Assembly: GCA_015061885.1 (NCBI GenBank)
Contig: SUVS01000030.1
Coordinates: forward strand, 1 to 35,816
From: Lentisphaerota bacterium
GTDB taxonomy: Bacteria > Verrucomicrobiota > Lentisphaeria > Victivallales > Victivallaceae
Reading direction: 5' to 3'
Length of the DNA stretch: 35,816 bases
Shown: one piece after another, positions 6,693-17,021 of the stretch
Layout: each line of letters opens with the position of its first letter
How positions within the stretch are numbered: the stretch's first letter is position 1
The notes under the pieces: model-generated
Told to the model about the DNA's origin: nothing
Seen by the model: the letters and a program-made list of their open reading frames with translations, nothing else
Databases searched by the model: none
Position numbers and translations under genes: made by a program

Positions 6693-9600
6693 TTATACTC
6701 TCAAATCGTTCCATTTCTGTTTCAGTTTTTCCAGCGAAACTTTTTCCAGCGGACGCACCTCCGGAGCAAATATTGAGAGCCGCAATTCCTGCATGAAAAG
6801 CACAAATTCGCAGAGCATCGGAGCTAATGCCAGTTCCGGAATGTTGTTCAGTGCCAGATCCATGCGTTCCACATAATCTTCCAGCGGTGCAAGTTTGTTT
6901 TCATCCTGTTGGGGATTGGCTATTGCCCGCTGTAAACGCAGTTCCAAACCGCGCAGATAGCGTTTGTAACGCTCGTGCCAGAAACTGTACCGCAAAAATC
7001 CGGGCCGGAAATAAAAATCAAGTTCACACTCTATATCGCTGGCGGTCAATGAGTTGGATGGCAGTTTCTTCAAAAGCGACCGCACTTTGCCGGCACTTTC
7101 AAAATTATCTTTCAGCGTGGCAAAAAGTTCCTCTCCCGTGGCGGCAAAACGCCCCCGGGCGGCTTCTCTGGCACTGTCGCATGCCGCTTTACTGCGGAGC
7201 TGCCACCGGCGGTCTTCACTGCCCAGAGCTTTAAGTATGGCACTGTTTAAGAGATCATCTTTCCAGTTGAACTGCATGTGTTCACTGCTGACTTTGAAAT
7301 AGCGTTTTTCAAGTTCGTTGGCGAGCTTGAAATCTCTGCGGATGGCGGTGAACAATCCCGGCAACTGCTGACGCATCAATGCACACAAACCCTGATCGTG
7401 CCGGAAATATGCTTCTGCCGCTTTCAGATAACAGGCACAGCCCACATTGCCTTCATCGTCTGCAAAGAGTGCCGGGTAGGCTTTTTCGTTGGATTTACTG
7501 CCGACATTGGCAAATTCCGGCAGTGCCGGCACCATCGGAAAACCTTTGCCCGCTTCGGCGTAAAAGTCTTTGGCTCCCGGCAGAACTGCACTTAATTTGG
7601 AGGTGCTGCGTTCAGGGGCGGGAACTTCGTAGAGATATTCAGCTTCTTCGCCTTCTTCATTTAATATCAGCAGTTTCATTTTAAGGTATTCGGGCAACGG
7701 CACATCGTCGAACGCATTGCTGTTGACCACTACTGCGTGTTTGCTCAATTCATCAGCAAGTGCATCGGCTAAAGGCTGATCGTTGAAGATCCTGCCCGAC
7801 TTCCAATTCCGGCAGAATTCCTGAATAAATCCGTGCAGAGGGGCAATTTTCTGCCGGTCACTGCGGGGCAGGCTTTTGAGGTAAAACTCCAGTTTTTCGC
7901 CCAGAAAACCCGGCACGAGGGCATCCAGTGCATAGACGGGCAGAAGTTTTACGCTTTCCTGATCGGCAATCAAGGTCATGCCGTCGCGTTCTTCGCCGGG
8001 GGCAAAGGTGTATTCGAGCGGAAATTTTACATTGCAGAAGGTCAATTCATCCGGATAATCCGTTTCGGGATCGCCGGACAGTTCTTCCGGCGAAAAGAGC
8101 AGTTCTTCCGGCACAAAAAAGTTTTTGTGAAAACGCTTCCAATGTTCTTTTATTTCCTGAATACTGTAAAATCTTTCCGGCAGATTTTTTTCAAAAAATT
8201 CCGTCAGACCTTCTTCGTTGAAAAGCAGCTCGGGGCGACGCATTTTAAGCTCAAACTTCCGTACTTTTCTGGCACTTTGCACATATTGCTCCAGCCATTT
8301 TATGTGCCGTATCTGGTGTTCGCTGATCTGATTGGCTATCAATGCATCTTTAATGAATATTTTCCGGGCTTCGACCGGATTTACCGGTCCGTAATGCCGC
8401 TGACGCCCCGGATGGATAAGCAAGCGGCCGCAGGTTATGCGTTCGCGTGCCGATACAAAACCTGATTGCGGCGAATAGTGTGCCTGATCGTAAACTGCCG
8501 TGCAGAGTGCCGGTGCCGCACTCATCAGCCACTCCGGCTTGACTTCGGCACAGGTGCGGGCAAAGACCTGACTGGTTTCCACCAGAGCAAAACTCAACAG
8601 CCATTGCGGCATGGTTTTGCGTTTGGATAAACCGGAGCCGGGGAAAATCTTGAACCTTTTGCCGGACATGTCAAAGTAATTCTTCTGCTCGCGGTCAAAA
8701 CACCCCAGCTGACGGGGCAGACCGGAGAGGAGTGCCATGTGCAGTGCATCGTAATCAAATTCATTCAAAGGACTGCTGCCGATAGCACTTTCCCATGAAC
8801 GCTCCCGGACTATCACACTCAAATCCTCCACCAGATTCCGCCACTCCCGCACCCGGCGGTAGTTCAGGAAATTCTGCTGGCAGTATTTACGCAGAGCAGT
8901 GTAGCTTGAGCGTTCATTATAAATATGTTCCAACGCGTCATACAAATTCACTGCGGCGGCAAAATCGCTTTTTTCCGACGCCCACTGTTTGTGTGCTGTA
9001 TCCGCCGCTGAAGTCTTTTCAAAGGGTCTTTCGCGGGGATCGGGTATGCTTAAATAGGCGGCGATCACCAGCATTTGCTTGAGGACTTTCCGCTTGAAGG
9101 CACTTTCGAGCATCTTGCCTAATTGCGGGTCAAGCGGCATACTGCTCAAATCCCAGCCGCAGGGCGTTAAACTGCCGTGTTCATCGATCGCACCCAGATC
9201 GGAGAGTGTGCGGTAGCCATCGCGGATAAGTCCGGGGGCAGGCGGATCGACCAGCGGAAAACTCTCTATTTTTCCGAGTTTGAGCGATGCCATCTGCAAG
9301 ATCACGCCTGCCAGCGACGAGCGTTTTATTTCCGGATCAGTATAAGGCTGGGCATTTTTGGCATCGTCTTCGCTGTAAAGGTGTACGCAAATACCGTCTT
9401 CCAACCGTCCGCATCGGCCGCGGCGTTGGCGGATACTGCTCTGGGCAATGAATTCCACCTGCAATTCCTGGATCCTGGTGCGTGGATTATAGCGGGAAAG
9501 CCGCACCAGACCGCTGTCGATAACATAGCGTATGCCGGGAATGGTCAGCGAGGTTTCCGCCACATTGGTCGCCAGCACGATCCGGCGTTGTCTTGACGGT

Positions 9601-10640
9601 GAAAAAATCCGGTTCTGTTCAGCAGAACTCAATCTGCCGAATAGCGGAACCAGTTCGGTGCGGGCAAGCTGTCTGCCGGTCAAGAGTTCGTTGGCATCGC
9701 GGATCTCCCGCTCGCCGGGCAGAAAAACGAGTATATCGCCGCGGGGATCAAGTTCGGTAATAAACTCCACGGCACGGGCAATGTGTTCGGAAAGCTCCTC
9801 ATCCTTATATGGCTCCATGTAATAATCTTCGATCGGATAGGTTCTGCCTTCGATCTCCACGAAAGGTGCATCGTTGAAAAACTCTGCAAAACTCTGACTT
9901 TCCAGCGTTGCCGACGAAATTATCAGCTTGAGATTGCGGCGTTTCTGCAAAAGTCTTTTCAAATATCCCAGCAGGAAGTCTATATTCAGACTGCGTTCAT
10001 GCACTTCGTCGAGCATAATGCAGTCGTATTGCAGAAGATCAGGATCGTCGCGGGTTTCGGCAAGCAATATGCCGTCGGTCATGAACTTGACTACGGTATT
10101 TTCGGATGTATGATCGTCAAACCGCACCTTGTAGCCGACTTCGCAACCGAATTCGGCTTGCATTTCTTCCGCCGCCCGGTGTGCCAGACTGGATGCCGCC
10201 AGCCGCCGGGGCTGGGTACAGCCGATCCGTCCGAGTCTGCCGCAACCGGCGGCAAGAGCCATTTTCGGCAGCTGGGTGGTTTTGCCCGAGCCGGTGGCTC
10301 CGGCAACGATCAACACCTGATTGTTGCGGATAAGCTCCTCAATTTCTCCGGCACGGGCGGCTACAGGAAGATTTTCCGGATAAGTTATATGGAGTTTTTC
10401 GGCAAAAGGTTCCAAAGAACGCTCTTGAGCTTTTTCTGACCGCTCAAGGAGTTTTTTTACGCTCACAAGCCGGGTGCCTTCCAGAACGGTATCGGGAGCA
10501 AGATCACGCAAATTCAGGTGGTTCCACTCGCGTTTGAGCCGTACACTGTCGCTCAAGCGGGCATAGCGGAGATTTTTTTCGAGCAGATTCCGGGCGTGTT
10601 TTACACTTAAAGTTTGGTCGTTCATCATGCTTATTGTCAT
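6693..10640 (-). CDS. hrpA: ATP-dependent RNA helicase HrpA
   Basis: From the chosen start this is 1315 residues, close to the roughly 1300 of bacterial HrpA. Helicase motifs are clear: Walker [10 protein letters not shown] (114-122), Ia CTQPRR (141-146), II DEVH (211-214), III SAT (243-245) and [10 protein letters not shown] (405-412). The HA2/OB region and the long C-terminal region typical of bacterial HrpA follow. The protein unwinds RNA with NTP hydrolysis and is linked in other bacteria to ribosome rescue and mRNA processing. Motif II reads DEVH, not the usual DEAH. The ATG at 10640 overlaps the upstream pseudopilin stop (ATGA), pointing to translational coupling; ATGs at 10628 and 10625 are alternatives, and no start has a good Shine-Dalgarno. 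It is the last gene of a seven-gene run. Confidence 0.92.
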   Translation of the reverse strand: MTISMMNDQTLSVKHARNLLEKNLRYARLSDSVRLKREWNHLNLRDLAPDTVLEGTRLVSVKKLLERSEKAQERSLEPFAEKLHITYPENLPVAARAGEIEELIRNNQVLIVAGATGSGKTTQLPKMALAAGCGRLGRIGCTQPRRLAASSLAHRAAEEMQAEFGCEVGYKVRFDDHTSENTVVKFMTDGILLAETRDDPDLLQYDCIMLDEVHERSLNIDFLLGYLKRLLQKRRNLKLIISSATLESQSFAEFFNDAPFVEIEGRTYPIEDYYMEPYKDEELSEHIARAVEFITELDPRGDILVFLPGEREIRDANELLTGRQLARTELVPLFGRLSSAEQNRIFSPSRQRRIVLATNVAETSLTIPGIRYVIDSGLVRLSRYNPRTRIQELQVEFIAQSSIRQRRGRCGRLEDGICVHLYSEDDAKNAQPYTDPEIKRSSLAGVILQMASLKLGKIESFPLVDPPAPGLIRDGYRTLSDLGAIDEHGSLTPCGWDLSSMPLDPQLGKMLESAFKRKVLKQMLVIAAYLSIPDPRERPFEKTSAADTAHKQWASEKSDFAAAVNLYDALEHIYNERSSYTALRKYCQQNFLNYRRVREWRNLVEDLSVIVRERSWESAIGSSPLNEFDYDALHMALLSGLPRQLGCFDREQKNYFDMSGKRFKIFPGSGLSKRKTMPQWLLSFALVETSQVFARTCAEVKPEWLMSAAPALCTAVYDQAHYSPQSGFVSARERITCGRLLIHPGRQRHYGPVNPVEARKIFIKDALIANQISEHQIRHIKWLEQYVQSARKVRKFELKMRRPELLFNEEGLTEFFEKNLPERFYSIQEIKEHWKRFHKNFFVPEELLFSPEELSGDPETDYPDELTFCNVKFPLEYTFAPGEERDGMTLIADQESVKLLPVYALDALVPGFLGEKLEFYLKSLPRSDRQKIAPLHGFIQEFCRNWKSGRIFNDQPLADALADELSKHAVVVNSNAFDDVPLPEYLKMKLLILNEEGEEAEYLYEVPAPERSTSKLSAVLPGAKDFYAEAGKGFPMVPALPEFANVGSKSNEKAYPALFADDEGNVGCACYLKAAEAYFRHDQGLCALMRQQLPGLFTAIRRDFKLANELEKRYFKVSSEHMQFNWKDDLLNSAILKALGSEDRRWQLRSKAACDSAREAARGRFAATGEELFATLKDNFESAGKVRSLLKKLPSNSLTASDIECELDFYFRPGFLRYSFWHERYKRYLRGLELRLQRAIANPQQDENKLAPLEDYVERMDLALNNIPELALAPMLCEFVLFMQELRLSIFAPEVRPLEKVSLEKLKQKWNDLRV

Positions 10641-11275
10641 CTGCCGTAGGGGTTGCTTTCCAGCCACTTGGAAAACCGGTCGGAATAATAGGTTATACTG
10701 TTGAAATCATATTTTTTCAGCCGTTCAGCGTGGCAGTCGCCGAACAATACGGCAAAACCGTTGTGCCGGTCGGGGTCTTTGGGTTCGGTATCCTGCGTGT
10801 AGTTATCCTGATCGCAGTCAGTTTCCGAAAACATACTTGTATCGCTTTCTTCCACAAGTATTATGGATGAAGCCCCCGAAGTCGTGCGGTCGAGATACAC
10901 CCGGTTCCAGCTGGCAAATTTATCCCCCGCCCGCTGAAACGGTTCGCGGTAGTTTATCGAATAAGAAAACTGCCGACGCTCTTCCCGCGGGCAGATAAAG
11001 ACATTTTTGGGCGTATCCTGCGAATAATGCAAAAGATTCGCCCAGCCTTTTTCGGCTCCCCACGCCGGATCGACATCGGCTATCGGGTAAAAACCTTTGT
11101 TTTCGTCGGCATAAAGACCGGTCGCCAGCCCGATCTGCCGCATATTGCTTACGCAGTTTATCGCTATTGCAGTATTGCGGGCTTCGGACAACGCCGGCAG
11201 CAGCATCGCTGCCAATATTCCTATAATTGCAATAACAACAAGCAGTTCGATCAAGGTAAAGCATTTGCTCTTCAT
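10637..11275 (-). CDS. Prepilin-type N-terminal methylation-motif protein (type II pseudopilin-like)
   Basis: The 212-residue protein starts [19 protein letters not shown]. This is a short basic leader, a prepilin peptidase site before Phe6, Glu at +5 and a hydrophobic helix. The globular part has the CP...Y.Y pattern and a late FGDCHAERL segment typical of the large pseudopilin families of Planctomycetes and Lentisphaerae. The residue before the cleavage site is Cys rather than Gly. Start choice: ATG at 11275 with AAAGGG 9 bp upstream; ATG 11281 and GTG 11284 are in frame. It sits between an AraC regulator and hrpA with no other pilus gene nearby. It could be a secretion-system minor pilin or a surface protein using the pilin route. 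Confidence 0.85.
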   Translation of the reverse strand: MKSKCFTLIELLVVIAIIGILAAMLLPALSEARNTAIAINCVSNMRQIGLATGLYADENKGFYPIADVDPAWGAEKGWANLLHYSQDTPKNVFICPREERRQFSYSINYREPFQRAGDKFASWNRVYLDRTTSGASSIILVEESDTSMFSETDCDQDNYTQDTEPKDPDRHNGFAVLFGDCHAERLKKYDFNSITYYSDRFSKWLESNPYGR

Positions 11276-11287
11276 ACCCATCACCCT

Positions 11288-12184
11288 TTACAACACCTGA
11301 TTTTCGTGGCGTTTCCGCCGGAATTCCGACGGCGAACATTGATAGATTTTTTTAAACGCGTGGCAAAAATGTGAACTGTCAAAAAATCCCCACTTGGCGG
11401 CGACTTCTTCCACCGCCATATTACTCGTGGCTATATCTCTTGCCGCCTGACTTATCCTTGCCCGTGCCGCAAACTGCCCGAAACTGCTGCCCAGTGCCTC
11501 CCGGAAAAGTTCGCTGAAACGGCTGGCACTCAAACTGCACGCCTTTGCCGCTTTGGCAAGCGTTACCGGCTCGGCATCGCAGGAGCGTGCCAGCTCGATC
11601 GCCGGACGCAAACGGGCGAATTTATCGCCTGTTACCGCCTGTCCGGCAACAACATCATGAATACAGTTGAGCTTGCTTACCGCTGTGAGCAGCAAATCAT
11701 TTATCAGCAGCCAGCTTTTTTGCTGCCAATAGGCGTTGCGGCGGCTGTTCCAGTGAAAAAGTTTTCTGCCCGCCGCCAGAAATTTCATGCGTTCATCATC
11801 ACTGTCCGGCACATAACGTTCTTCCGGCGGCAGAGTAAAAGGCATCAGCCAGTGACAACCGCCGAAGGGGTCGATCGAACCGAGGGCGTTGAGTTCCAGA
11901 TTCACCGCCACAATAAATGAGCGTTTTTCCAGCACTTTGAGTGCGTGCGGCTCCCAGCACATCGTCCACCAGCAGTCGCCTGGGCGGCAGATGCGTGAAT
12001 AATTGTCGTAAACGATCTCTGCCGAACCGGTCAGCTGAATACCCAGCTGCAACGCGTAGTGTATATCGCCGGAATAGCCGCTGGAGGGCTTCCGGGCGTA
12101 CACATGATCGATATTGAAAGGACTTTCCGCTGATAATGTGGGGTGTTTCTGCTTTTCGATGGCGATCAAACTCAAATCCGGCAT
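11288..12184 (-). CDS. AraC-family transcriptional regulator
   Basis: The 298-residue protein has a cupin-like N-terminal sensor region (about 30-120, with RPGDCWW and HALKVLE) and a C-terminal double helix-turn-helix at about 200-290. The second helix pair holds the family signature AAKWGFFDSSHFCHAFKKIY followed by SPSEFRR. AAGGAG lies 9 bp before the ATG. The stop codon overlaps the Shine-Dalgarno of the downstream pseudopilin (TAAAGGG), so the two are tightly coupled. AraC regulators with such sensors often answer to sugars; the ligand is not predictable here. Being inside a housekeeping-like operon is unusual and suggests that its targets lie elsewhere. Confidence 0.9.
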   Translation of the reverse strand: MPDLSLIAIEKQKHPTLSAESPFNIDHVYARKPSSGYSGDIHYALQLGIQLTGSAEIVYDNYSRICRPGDCWWTMCWEPHALKVLEKRSFIVAVNLELNALGSIDPFGGCHWLMPFTLPPEERYVPDSDDERMKFLAAGRKLFHWNSRRNAYWQQKSWLLINDLLLTAVSKLNCIHDVVAGQAVTGDKFARLRPAIELARSCDAEPVTLAKAAKACSLSASRFSELFREALGSSFGQFAARARISQAARDIATSNMAVEEVAAKWGFFDSSHFCHAFKKIYQCSPSEFRRKRHENQVL

Positions 12185-12202
12185 AACGCATTACTCCTTA
12201 AA

Positions 12203-13228
12203 TTAAAAGAGAGTTCCCTGTTGGGGTACGGCGGGGTTTTCAGTTGGTTTTTCTGCATCTTTTCCGGCTTTATTCAGCTTTTCGCCCCAGCTGAAAAGAT
12301 CGCCGGAACTTGCTTGAGTTTCTGCTTCAACTGCAATGGTTTCAGATTCGGCGGCGGCGTATTCCTGCGGAATATCTTTGAGAATACTTTTCAGCTCGTA
12401 TGTGCGGGCAAATTCAGCGATCTTCCGCCAGTCGGGAGCATGTTTTTTCAGTCGGTCATCCAATGCCCCCAACTCTTTTTCCGGCCATTGTGTACGCAGA
12501 GTTATCAACTTTATATTGCGTAAAATACGCTCTTTGTTTTCCAGCAGTTTGAGCTGTTGTTTTTCATTTTTAAGCGATCCGGCTCCGGCAAAAAAGTTTT
12601 CCAGCGAACCGCACTCATTGAGGATATTTGCCGCCGTTTTCGGCCCGATACCCGGCACGCCTTCTATAACATCGGAGCTGTCGCCGAGCAGTGAAAGATA
12701 ATCTACGATCTGTCCGGGGGAAACGGCAAACTTTTCCAGCGTTTTTTCCGCATCACGCACTTCAAAACCGCCGCCGGAACGGTTGGGTATCAGCATAATG
12801 CACTTATCGTCGATCAACTGCGACAAATCTTTATCGGACGATATTACCGCCGTGGCAAGTGAACTGTTTTTTGCCGCCGCTCCGATCAGATCGTCGGCTT
12901 CGTAATTTGTACACTCGCAGACCTGCCAACCGAAAAGTTCTGTCAATTCCCGCAACAGCGGCATCTGTTTTTTAAGATCTTCAGGCATGGGGGGGCGGTT
13001 GGATTTGTATTCCGGAGCCAGCTCCAGCCGGAACGCCGGTTTGCCGCAGTCAAAAAACATGGCTCCGGCACTTGGAGCGTAATCTTTTTCTATCTGCATA
13101 AGCAAACGGGCAAAGCCGAAAAGTGCATTGGTTGGGAACCCATCTTTTCTGCTCAAGTGCATTATGGCGTAAAAAACCCGGAATATCTGCGAATATGCGT
13201 CGATTAAAATGGCTCGGTCGCTGGTCAT
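12203..13228 (-). CDS. Stand-alone 5'-3' exonuclease (DNA polymerase I exonuclease-domain family)
   Basis: The 341-residue protein matches the 5'-nuclease (FEN-like) domain of Pol I without the polymerase. Acidic metal ligands appear at D10, D60, EADD (110-113) and SSDKDLSQL (130-138), and the helix-hairpin-helix reads GDSSDVIEGVPGIGPKTA near 182-199. It should remove RNA primers and 5' flaps. After a low-complexity linker, the last five residues are QGTLF, which fits the QxxLF-type sliding-clamp binding consensus. I prefer the ATG at 13228 because GGAG lies 7 bp upstream; an earlier in-frame ATG at 13246 overlaps the speE stop (ATGA) and would add six residues. Whether a full polA exists elsewhere cannot be seen. 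Confidence 0.85.
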   Translation of the reverse strand: MTSDRAILIDAYSQIFRVFYAIMHLSRKDGFPTNALFGFARLLMQIEKDYAPSAGAMFFDCGKPAFRLELAPEYKSNRPPMPEDLKKQMPLLRELTELFGWQVCECTNYEADDLIGAAAKNSSLATAVISSDKDLSQLIDDKCIMLIPNRSGGGFEVRDAEKTLEKFAVSPGQIVDYLSLLGDSSDVIEGVPGIGPKTAANILNECGSLENFFAGAGSLKNEKQQLKLLENKERILRNIKLITLRTQWPEKELGALDDRLKKHAPDWRKIAEFARTYELKSILKDIPQEYAAAESETIAVEAETQASSGDLFSWGEKLNKAGKDAEKPTENPAVPQQGTLF

Positions 13229-13242
13229 GATTTTGCTCCAAC

Positions 13243-14085
13243 TCATTCAAACCACGGTTTGGTGAAAGCCGGCAGAACAAATGCCGCTTCGTGGATTTCG
13301 GGCGTGTAATACTTCAACACCTTTTTCAAATCTTCATCCATCTGCCGCAACGGTTTTTTCACCGGATTGGCTTTGGAGGCTACGCATACACCAATAGAAC
13401 CTGCCGGATAGGTCGGTACGGCAATAAATGCGTAGCCGTTGTACTTGAAAAGCTCTCTGGTAAAACCGTAAAGCCGCTTGACAATATCCGGATAGAGGAA
13501 TATGGATTCCGACTGCGATGCCACCACTCCGTCAGCTTTGAGTGCGGCGTGTACCGATTCGTAAAACTCTCTGCCGAACAGCACTTCACCCGGCCCGATC
13601 GGGTCGGTGGAATCCACGATTATTACATCGTATTCATTTTTACGCTGTTTGACAAATTCCAATCCGTCGCCGATGGTCAAATGCATACGCTTGTCATCAA
13701 AGCCGCACGCGGTGGAGGGTATATACTTCCGGCACAATTCCACGACCTCTCCGTCGATTTCGCACTGATCTATATGTTTGACCGTTTTGTGCCGTGCCAC
13801 TTCCCGTGCCACGCCGCCGTCGCCGCCGCCGATTATCAATACCTTTTCCGGATTCGGATGCACAAGCAGAGCCGGGTGAGTCATCATTTCCTGATAAGCA
13901 TATTCGTCAAATTCGGTCAGCTGAATAATATCATCGAGCATCAGCAGTCTGCCCAGATTGGCTGTTTCGTAGATCTTGATACGCTGATAACGGCTTTTGA
14001 TATTGCACAATATGCCGGTGATCTCCACGGTGTTGCCGAACCCCTGATCTATTTCGCTGACATAACGCTGAAATTTTTCGTCCAT
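13243..14085 (-). CDS. speE: Spermidine synthase (polyamine aminopropyltransferase)
   Basis: The 280-residue protein has the typical family length. It shows an N-terminal beta-domain, the Rossmann glycine-rich IIGGGDGGVAREV (84-96), a CEID strand end (108-111) that binds the nucleoside, and the catalytic VDSTDPIGPG (157-166). It transfers aminopropyl from decarboxylated AdoMet to putrescine to make spermidine. It follows speD by 19 bp, so the two enzymes of the pathway are paired. GGGAG lies about 10 bp upstream of the ATG. The stop overlaps a possible start of the exonuclease. Acceptor preference (putrescine against a longer polyamine) is not settled by the sequence. Confidence 0.93.
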   Translation of the reverse strand: MDEKFQRYVSEIDQGFGNTVEITGILCNIKSRYQRIKIYETANLGRLLMLDDIIQLTEFDEYAYQEMMTHPALLVHPNPEKVLIIGGGDGGVAREVARHKTVKHIDQCEIDGEVVELCRKYIPSTACGFDDKRMHLTIGDGLEFVKQRKNEYDVIIVDSTDPIGPGEVLFGREFYESVHAALKADGVVASQSESIFLYPDIVKRLYGFTRELFKYNGYAFIAVPTYPAGSIGVCVASKANPVKKPLRQMDEDLKKVLKYYTPEIHEAAFVLPAFTKPWFE

Positions 14086-14104
14086 TGTCTGTTCTCTCCC
14101 GGAG

Positions 14105-14920
14105 TTATTGCCGCATTGCCACCTGCAAACGGTAGTAGCTGCCGTTAAGTGTATTTATCAAAGTTTCCGATGCTTTCCGGGGATCAAAAAATCTGCCCAG
14201 AAAAATGTCGCAATAGAAAGTTTTGCGTTCCAAAGAATATCTGCCGGTAATGGTTCCGGCATCCAGCATACGGGTAAAACGCAAACCGCCGCCCTTGCCG
14301 GGATCGGTAAATTCCGCACAGCAGCCTTTGCCGCAAAACTCCGTTTTCAGAACATCCGACAGATCTTCCAGCACCGCAGAGATATTACCGGCGGTCAGCA
14401 ATTCGGCGGCACATTCGTAAACATCTACGCTTGCAAGCATTCCCCAGGCATCGGCACTTTCGTAACGCTGCTGCCAGCTTAATGTGCCCTCTACGGTGTT
14501 TTCAGAAGGTTTTTCATGCAGAACCGCCCCGTTCTGACCGATCAGACCGCGGCTCAAAGCGTTGCTTATGACCATGGAACGGCTGGAAAGTTTTTCCCGT
14601 AAAGCTGCCGCCGCCAACTCAAAGTCGATCTGGTCGCCGCAAGTAAAAATATCCACCGCCGCGTAATCATGTTCCGGCCAGGCGTGTACGGCAAAATGCG
14701 ATTCGCAAATCACCACTATGCCGCTGACACCTTGCGGGTGAAAAGCGTGAAAACTCGATTCCAGCACCGTTGCACCGCTGATTTCGGCGGCTTCAACAAA
14801 AATCTTTTTCATACCCTCCACATCGGCAAGGGTATGGGCGTTGCAGTCGTAATACTCGATGGTCAAATGCCGTCCCAGAGCAAGAGCCTGAAAAGTTATG
14901 GGTTGTTCAAGTACGCTCAT
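14105..14920 (-). CDS. speD: S-adenosylmethionine decarboxylase proenzyme with extra C-terminal domain
   Basis: The first ~120 residues are a complete class-1 SpeD. Glu73-Ser74 is the self-cleavage site that makes the pyruvoyl group, with His79 and Cys94 at the conserved +5 and +20 spacings and the words HAWPE and AAVDIFTCG. It should supply decarboxylated AdoMet to the adjacent SpeE. The protein is 271 residues, twice the small class-1 enzymes. Residues ~150-271 look like a second, degenerate SpeD-like half (GTITGRYS...FYCDIFLGRFFDP) without a processing serine. GGCGG before the ATG is a modest ribosome site. Some SpeD homologues act on arginine or ornithine, so AdoMet specificity is inferred from context. 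Confidence 0.88.
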   Translation of the reverse strand: MSVLEQPITFQALALGRHLTIEYYDCNAHTLADVEGMKKIFVEAAEISGATVLESSFHAFHPQGVSGIVVICESHFAVHAWPEHDYAAVDIFTCGDQIDFELAAAALREKLSSRSMVISNALSRGLIGQNGAVLHEKPSENTVEGTLSWQQRYESADAWGMLASVDVYECAAELLTAGNISAVLEDLSDVLKTEFCGKGCCAEFTDPGKGGGLRFTRMLDAGTITGRYSLERKTFYCDIFLGRFFDPRKASETLINTLNGSYYRLQVAMRQ

Positions 14921-14942
14921 TTGACCGCCGGAAATCTTTTAC

Positions 14943-16604
14943 TTACTCTGCAACCGCCTGGGCTTCAGCACTCTGGGCGTATTTTTTGCAGTTGCTGTTC
15001 AAATAATTTTCGTATTCCATCTGCTGCATCTGGCTTTTGTAGTTGCGGCACATGGCTTCCATCATCGGATCAGCAGTGTAGCCTTTGGCGGGAACTTTGC
15101 GGGAAACCAGCAGCAGGAGCTGGGTACCGGCAGGAGTCTGCACGGGTTCGGAAAGCTCGCCAGCCACCAGTTGGGTGACAGCACCGGCGGCATAGCCCAG
15201 CTCCGGAGAGCCGCTCATGAGAGTGAACTTTTTGACCGGCTTGAATTTGAACGGTTCTGCCAGAGCTTTGGCTTTGGCAATACGGTCTTTGGCGGCAAGT
15301 TTGCTGTATTGGGCAACCAGATCACCGGCATATTTGCGGGCGGCTTTGGCGGCTTCAAGCTGAATGAAATCAGCAGTCACTTTGGCACGCACTTCTTTGA
15401 GTTCAGCATTGCGGCTGGGGATCAGTTTGATCACATACCCCACATAAGCGGCTGCTTTGCCCGGTACGGCATTGGAAACCGGCACATCGGCAAAGACTCC
15501 GGCAAGTTCGCTGACCAGAGCTTCTTCTTTGACCGTACCGGCAGCTTTGCTGTCGGCGGCAAAAAGACCGGTATTTCTGGCGGTAAGTTTATTGGCTGCA
15601 AGCAGTTTCTTGAAAGTTGCCAGACGCTGTTCTGCCGGAACATTACCGACTTTTTCGTAGGCATCGACCCCAAACCTCTGTGCCGCATTGACTGCCATAT
15701 CTTTAGCGGCGGCGGCAATGGCTGAAGAACGCACCTGATTTTTCACCTTTTCAAACTCCTGCTCAACGACTTTGCCGTCTTTGACAACGCTGAAAAGCTG
15801 TTTGTTCTGTTCGTAGAAGGCTTTGACCTGGGCATCTTTCACGCTCTTGATCGCCTGTGAACGGTACTTGCTGTACGGATATTCCACCACCAGAGCCTGC
15901 ACCTGGGCGGGAATGATATACTTACTGCGGTTGGCATCAAAATACGCCTGTAATGCCTTGCTGTCAACCTTGACATTTTTAACAAAGTCAGCGGTTTTGA
16001 ACTCGCCTTTAAGCACTTCAAACTCCTCGTTGAGCATATTGTAAAAACTCTTTACTTCGTCGGGAGTCACCACCACTGCCGCCGCCTGACTGTTGCGGAA
16101 TTTGGCAAGTGTAAGGTACTGACGGGCGGCGTTGTTGAGGTCGTCTTCGCTGTAGCCTTCGCCGGCAAGGTAGTTGTTTACAAAGTTCCGGTAGGCTTCC
16201 ATATTGAACTTGCCGGTTTCGTCGCGGAAATAGTTGCGGAGAAACTTGCCTACTTCTTCATCGGAAACAGTGATCTTTTCCTGACGGGCGGCGGCAAGGA
16301 TCGCCAGATTGTAGAAACTCTGATTTTCCAGAGCTTCACGCATACTCTGATTTACCGGAGTATTCATAAAGACCTGAAAAATGAGCATATCGGTGCGTAT
16401 CTGATCGCCCAGTTCGGCATAAGTAACTTTTTTGCCGAAGATCTCGCCGACCGCCTGACTTCTGCCGTTGCCACGGAAGGCATCAATGATCCCGGTGCCC
16501 GGAGTCAGAAAGTCGGTGAATGCAATGATGATGATGACCGAAAATACACCGAAAATGATCCGGTGATGTTTGGCAAAGACAGTGTTCAGCTTGGAAATAG
16601 CCAT
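14943..16604 (-). CDS. PpiD/SurA-like membrane-anchored periplasmic chaperone
   Basis: The 553-residue protein has a single N-terminal membrane anchor at about 15-33 preceded by basic residues, then a periplasmic SurA-N-like helical domain (about 50-190) and a long C-terminal part. That part contains segments resembling the PpiD layout (parvulin-like then return helix), with no clear intact parvulin active site. It likely assists folding of outer-membrane or secreted proteins. GGAG lies 8 bp before the ATG, and it is the first gene of a run of seven, with a promoter at 16688-16716. It is alanine- and lysine-rich, as in related chaperones. Peptidyl-prolyl isomerase activity should not be assumed. 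Confidence 0.75.
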   Translation of the reverse strand: MAISKLNTVFAKHHRIIFGVFSVIIIIAFTDFLTPGTGIIDAFRGNGRSQAVGEIFGKKVTYAELGDQIRTDMLIFQVFMNTPVNQSMREALENQSFYNLAILAAARQEKITVSDEEVGKFLRNYFRDETGKFNMEAYRNFVNNYLAGEGYSEDDLNNAARQYLTLAKFRNSQAAAVVVTPDEVKSFYNMLNEEFEVLKGEFKTADFVKNVKVDSKALQAYFDANRSKYIIPAQVQALVVEYPYSKYRSQAIKSVKDAQVKAFYEQNKQLFSVVKDGKVVEQEFEKVKNQVRSSAIAAAAKDMAVNAAQRFGVDAYEKVGNVPAEQRLATFKKLLAANKLTARNTGLFAADSKAAGTVKEEALVSELAGVFADVPVSNAVPGKAAAYVGYVIKLIPSRNAELKEVRAKVTADFIQLEAAKAARKYAGDLVAQYSKLAAKDRIAKAKALAEPFKFKPVKKFTLMSGSPELGYAAGAVTQLVAGELSEPVQTPAGTQLLLLVSRKVPAKGYTADPMMEAMCRNYKSQMQQMEYENYLNSNCKKYAQSAEAQAVAE

Positions 16605-16687
16605 TTAATTTTCTCCATTCGTTTTGTATTTTAATTTTTTCGATATTTTCCACAAAAAAGCAATACCGTCAGGGTATAACGGCTATT

Positions 16688-16716
16688 AAGATAACTCTAT
16701 TATATAAAATATGCAA
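16688..16716 (-). promoter_or_regulatory. Promoter of the seven-gene minus-strand operon
   Basis: On the minus strand: -35 TTGCAT (16711-16716), 17-bp spacer, -10 TATCTT (16688-16693), about 80 bp upstream of the first ATG. Confidence 0.5.
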
Positions 16717-17021
16717 TCAAAAAAAAATTTTTTTTGCGTTTTTCTCCGGCTTTTTCAGTTAATGGTTCAAATTTTTGTAAAACCGGTGTGTTGAATCATA
16801 TCATACACAGCCGTTATCAGGTGTAAATATACCACACAAGTCATGATTTGTCAAAAACGCCAAAACTGTTGTATGCTACCGCCAGGCAAGGTTGGAGTTT
16901 GAGCAGTTGTATTGCTATATACCCCAAATACCACCGTTAAATTTTTTTTGCAAGTATATTGGCATATTCATTAACCATTCAGTATATTAATGAATGTAAC
17001 TGTCAAAAGTCCAGCTTTGTC

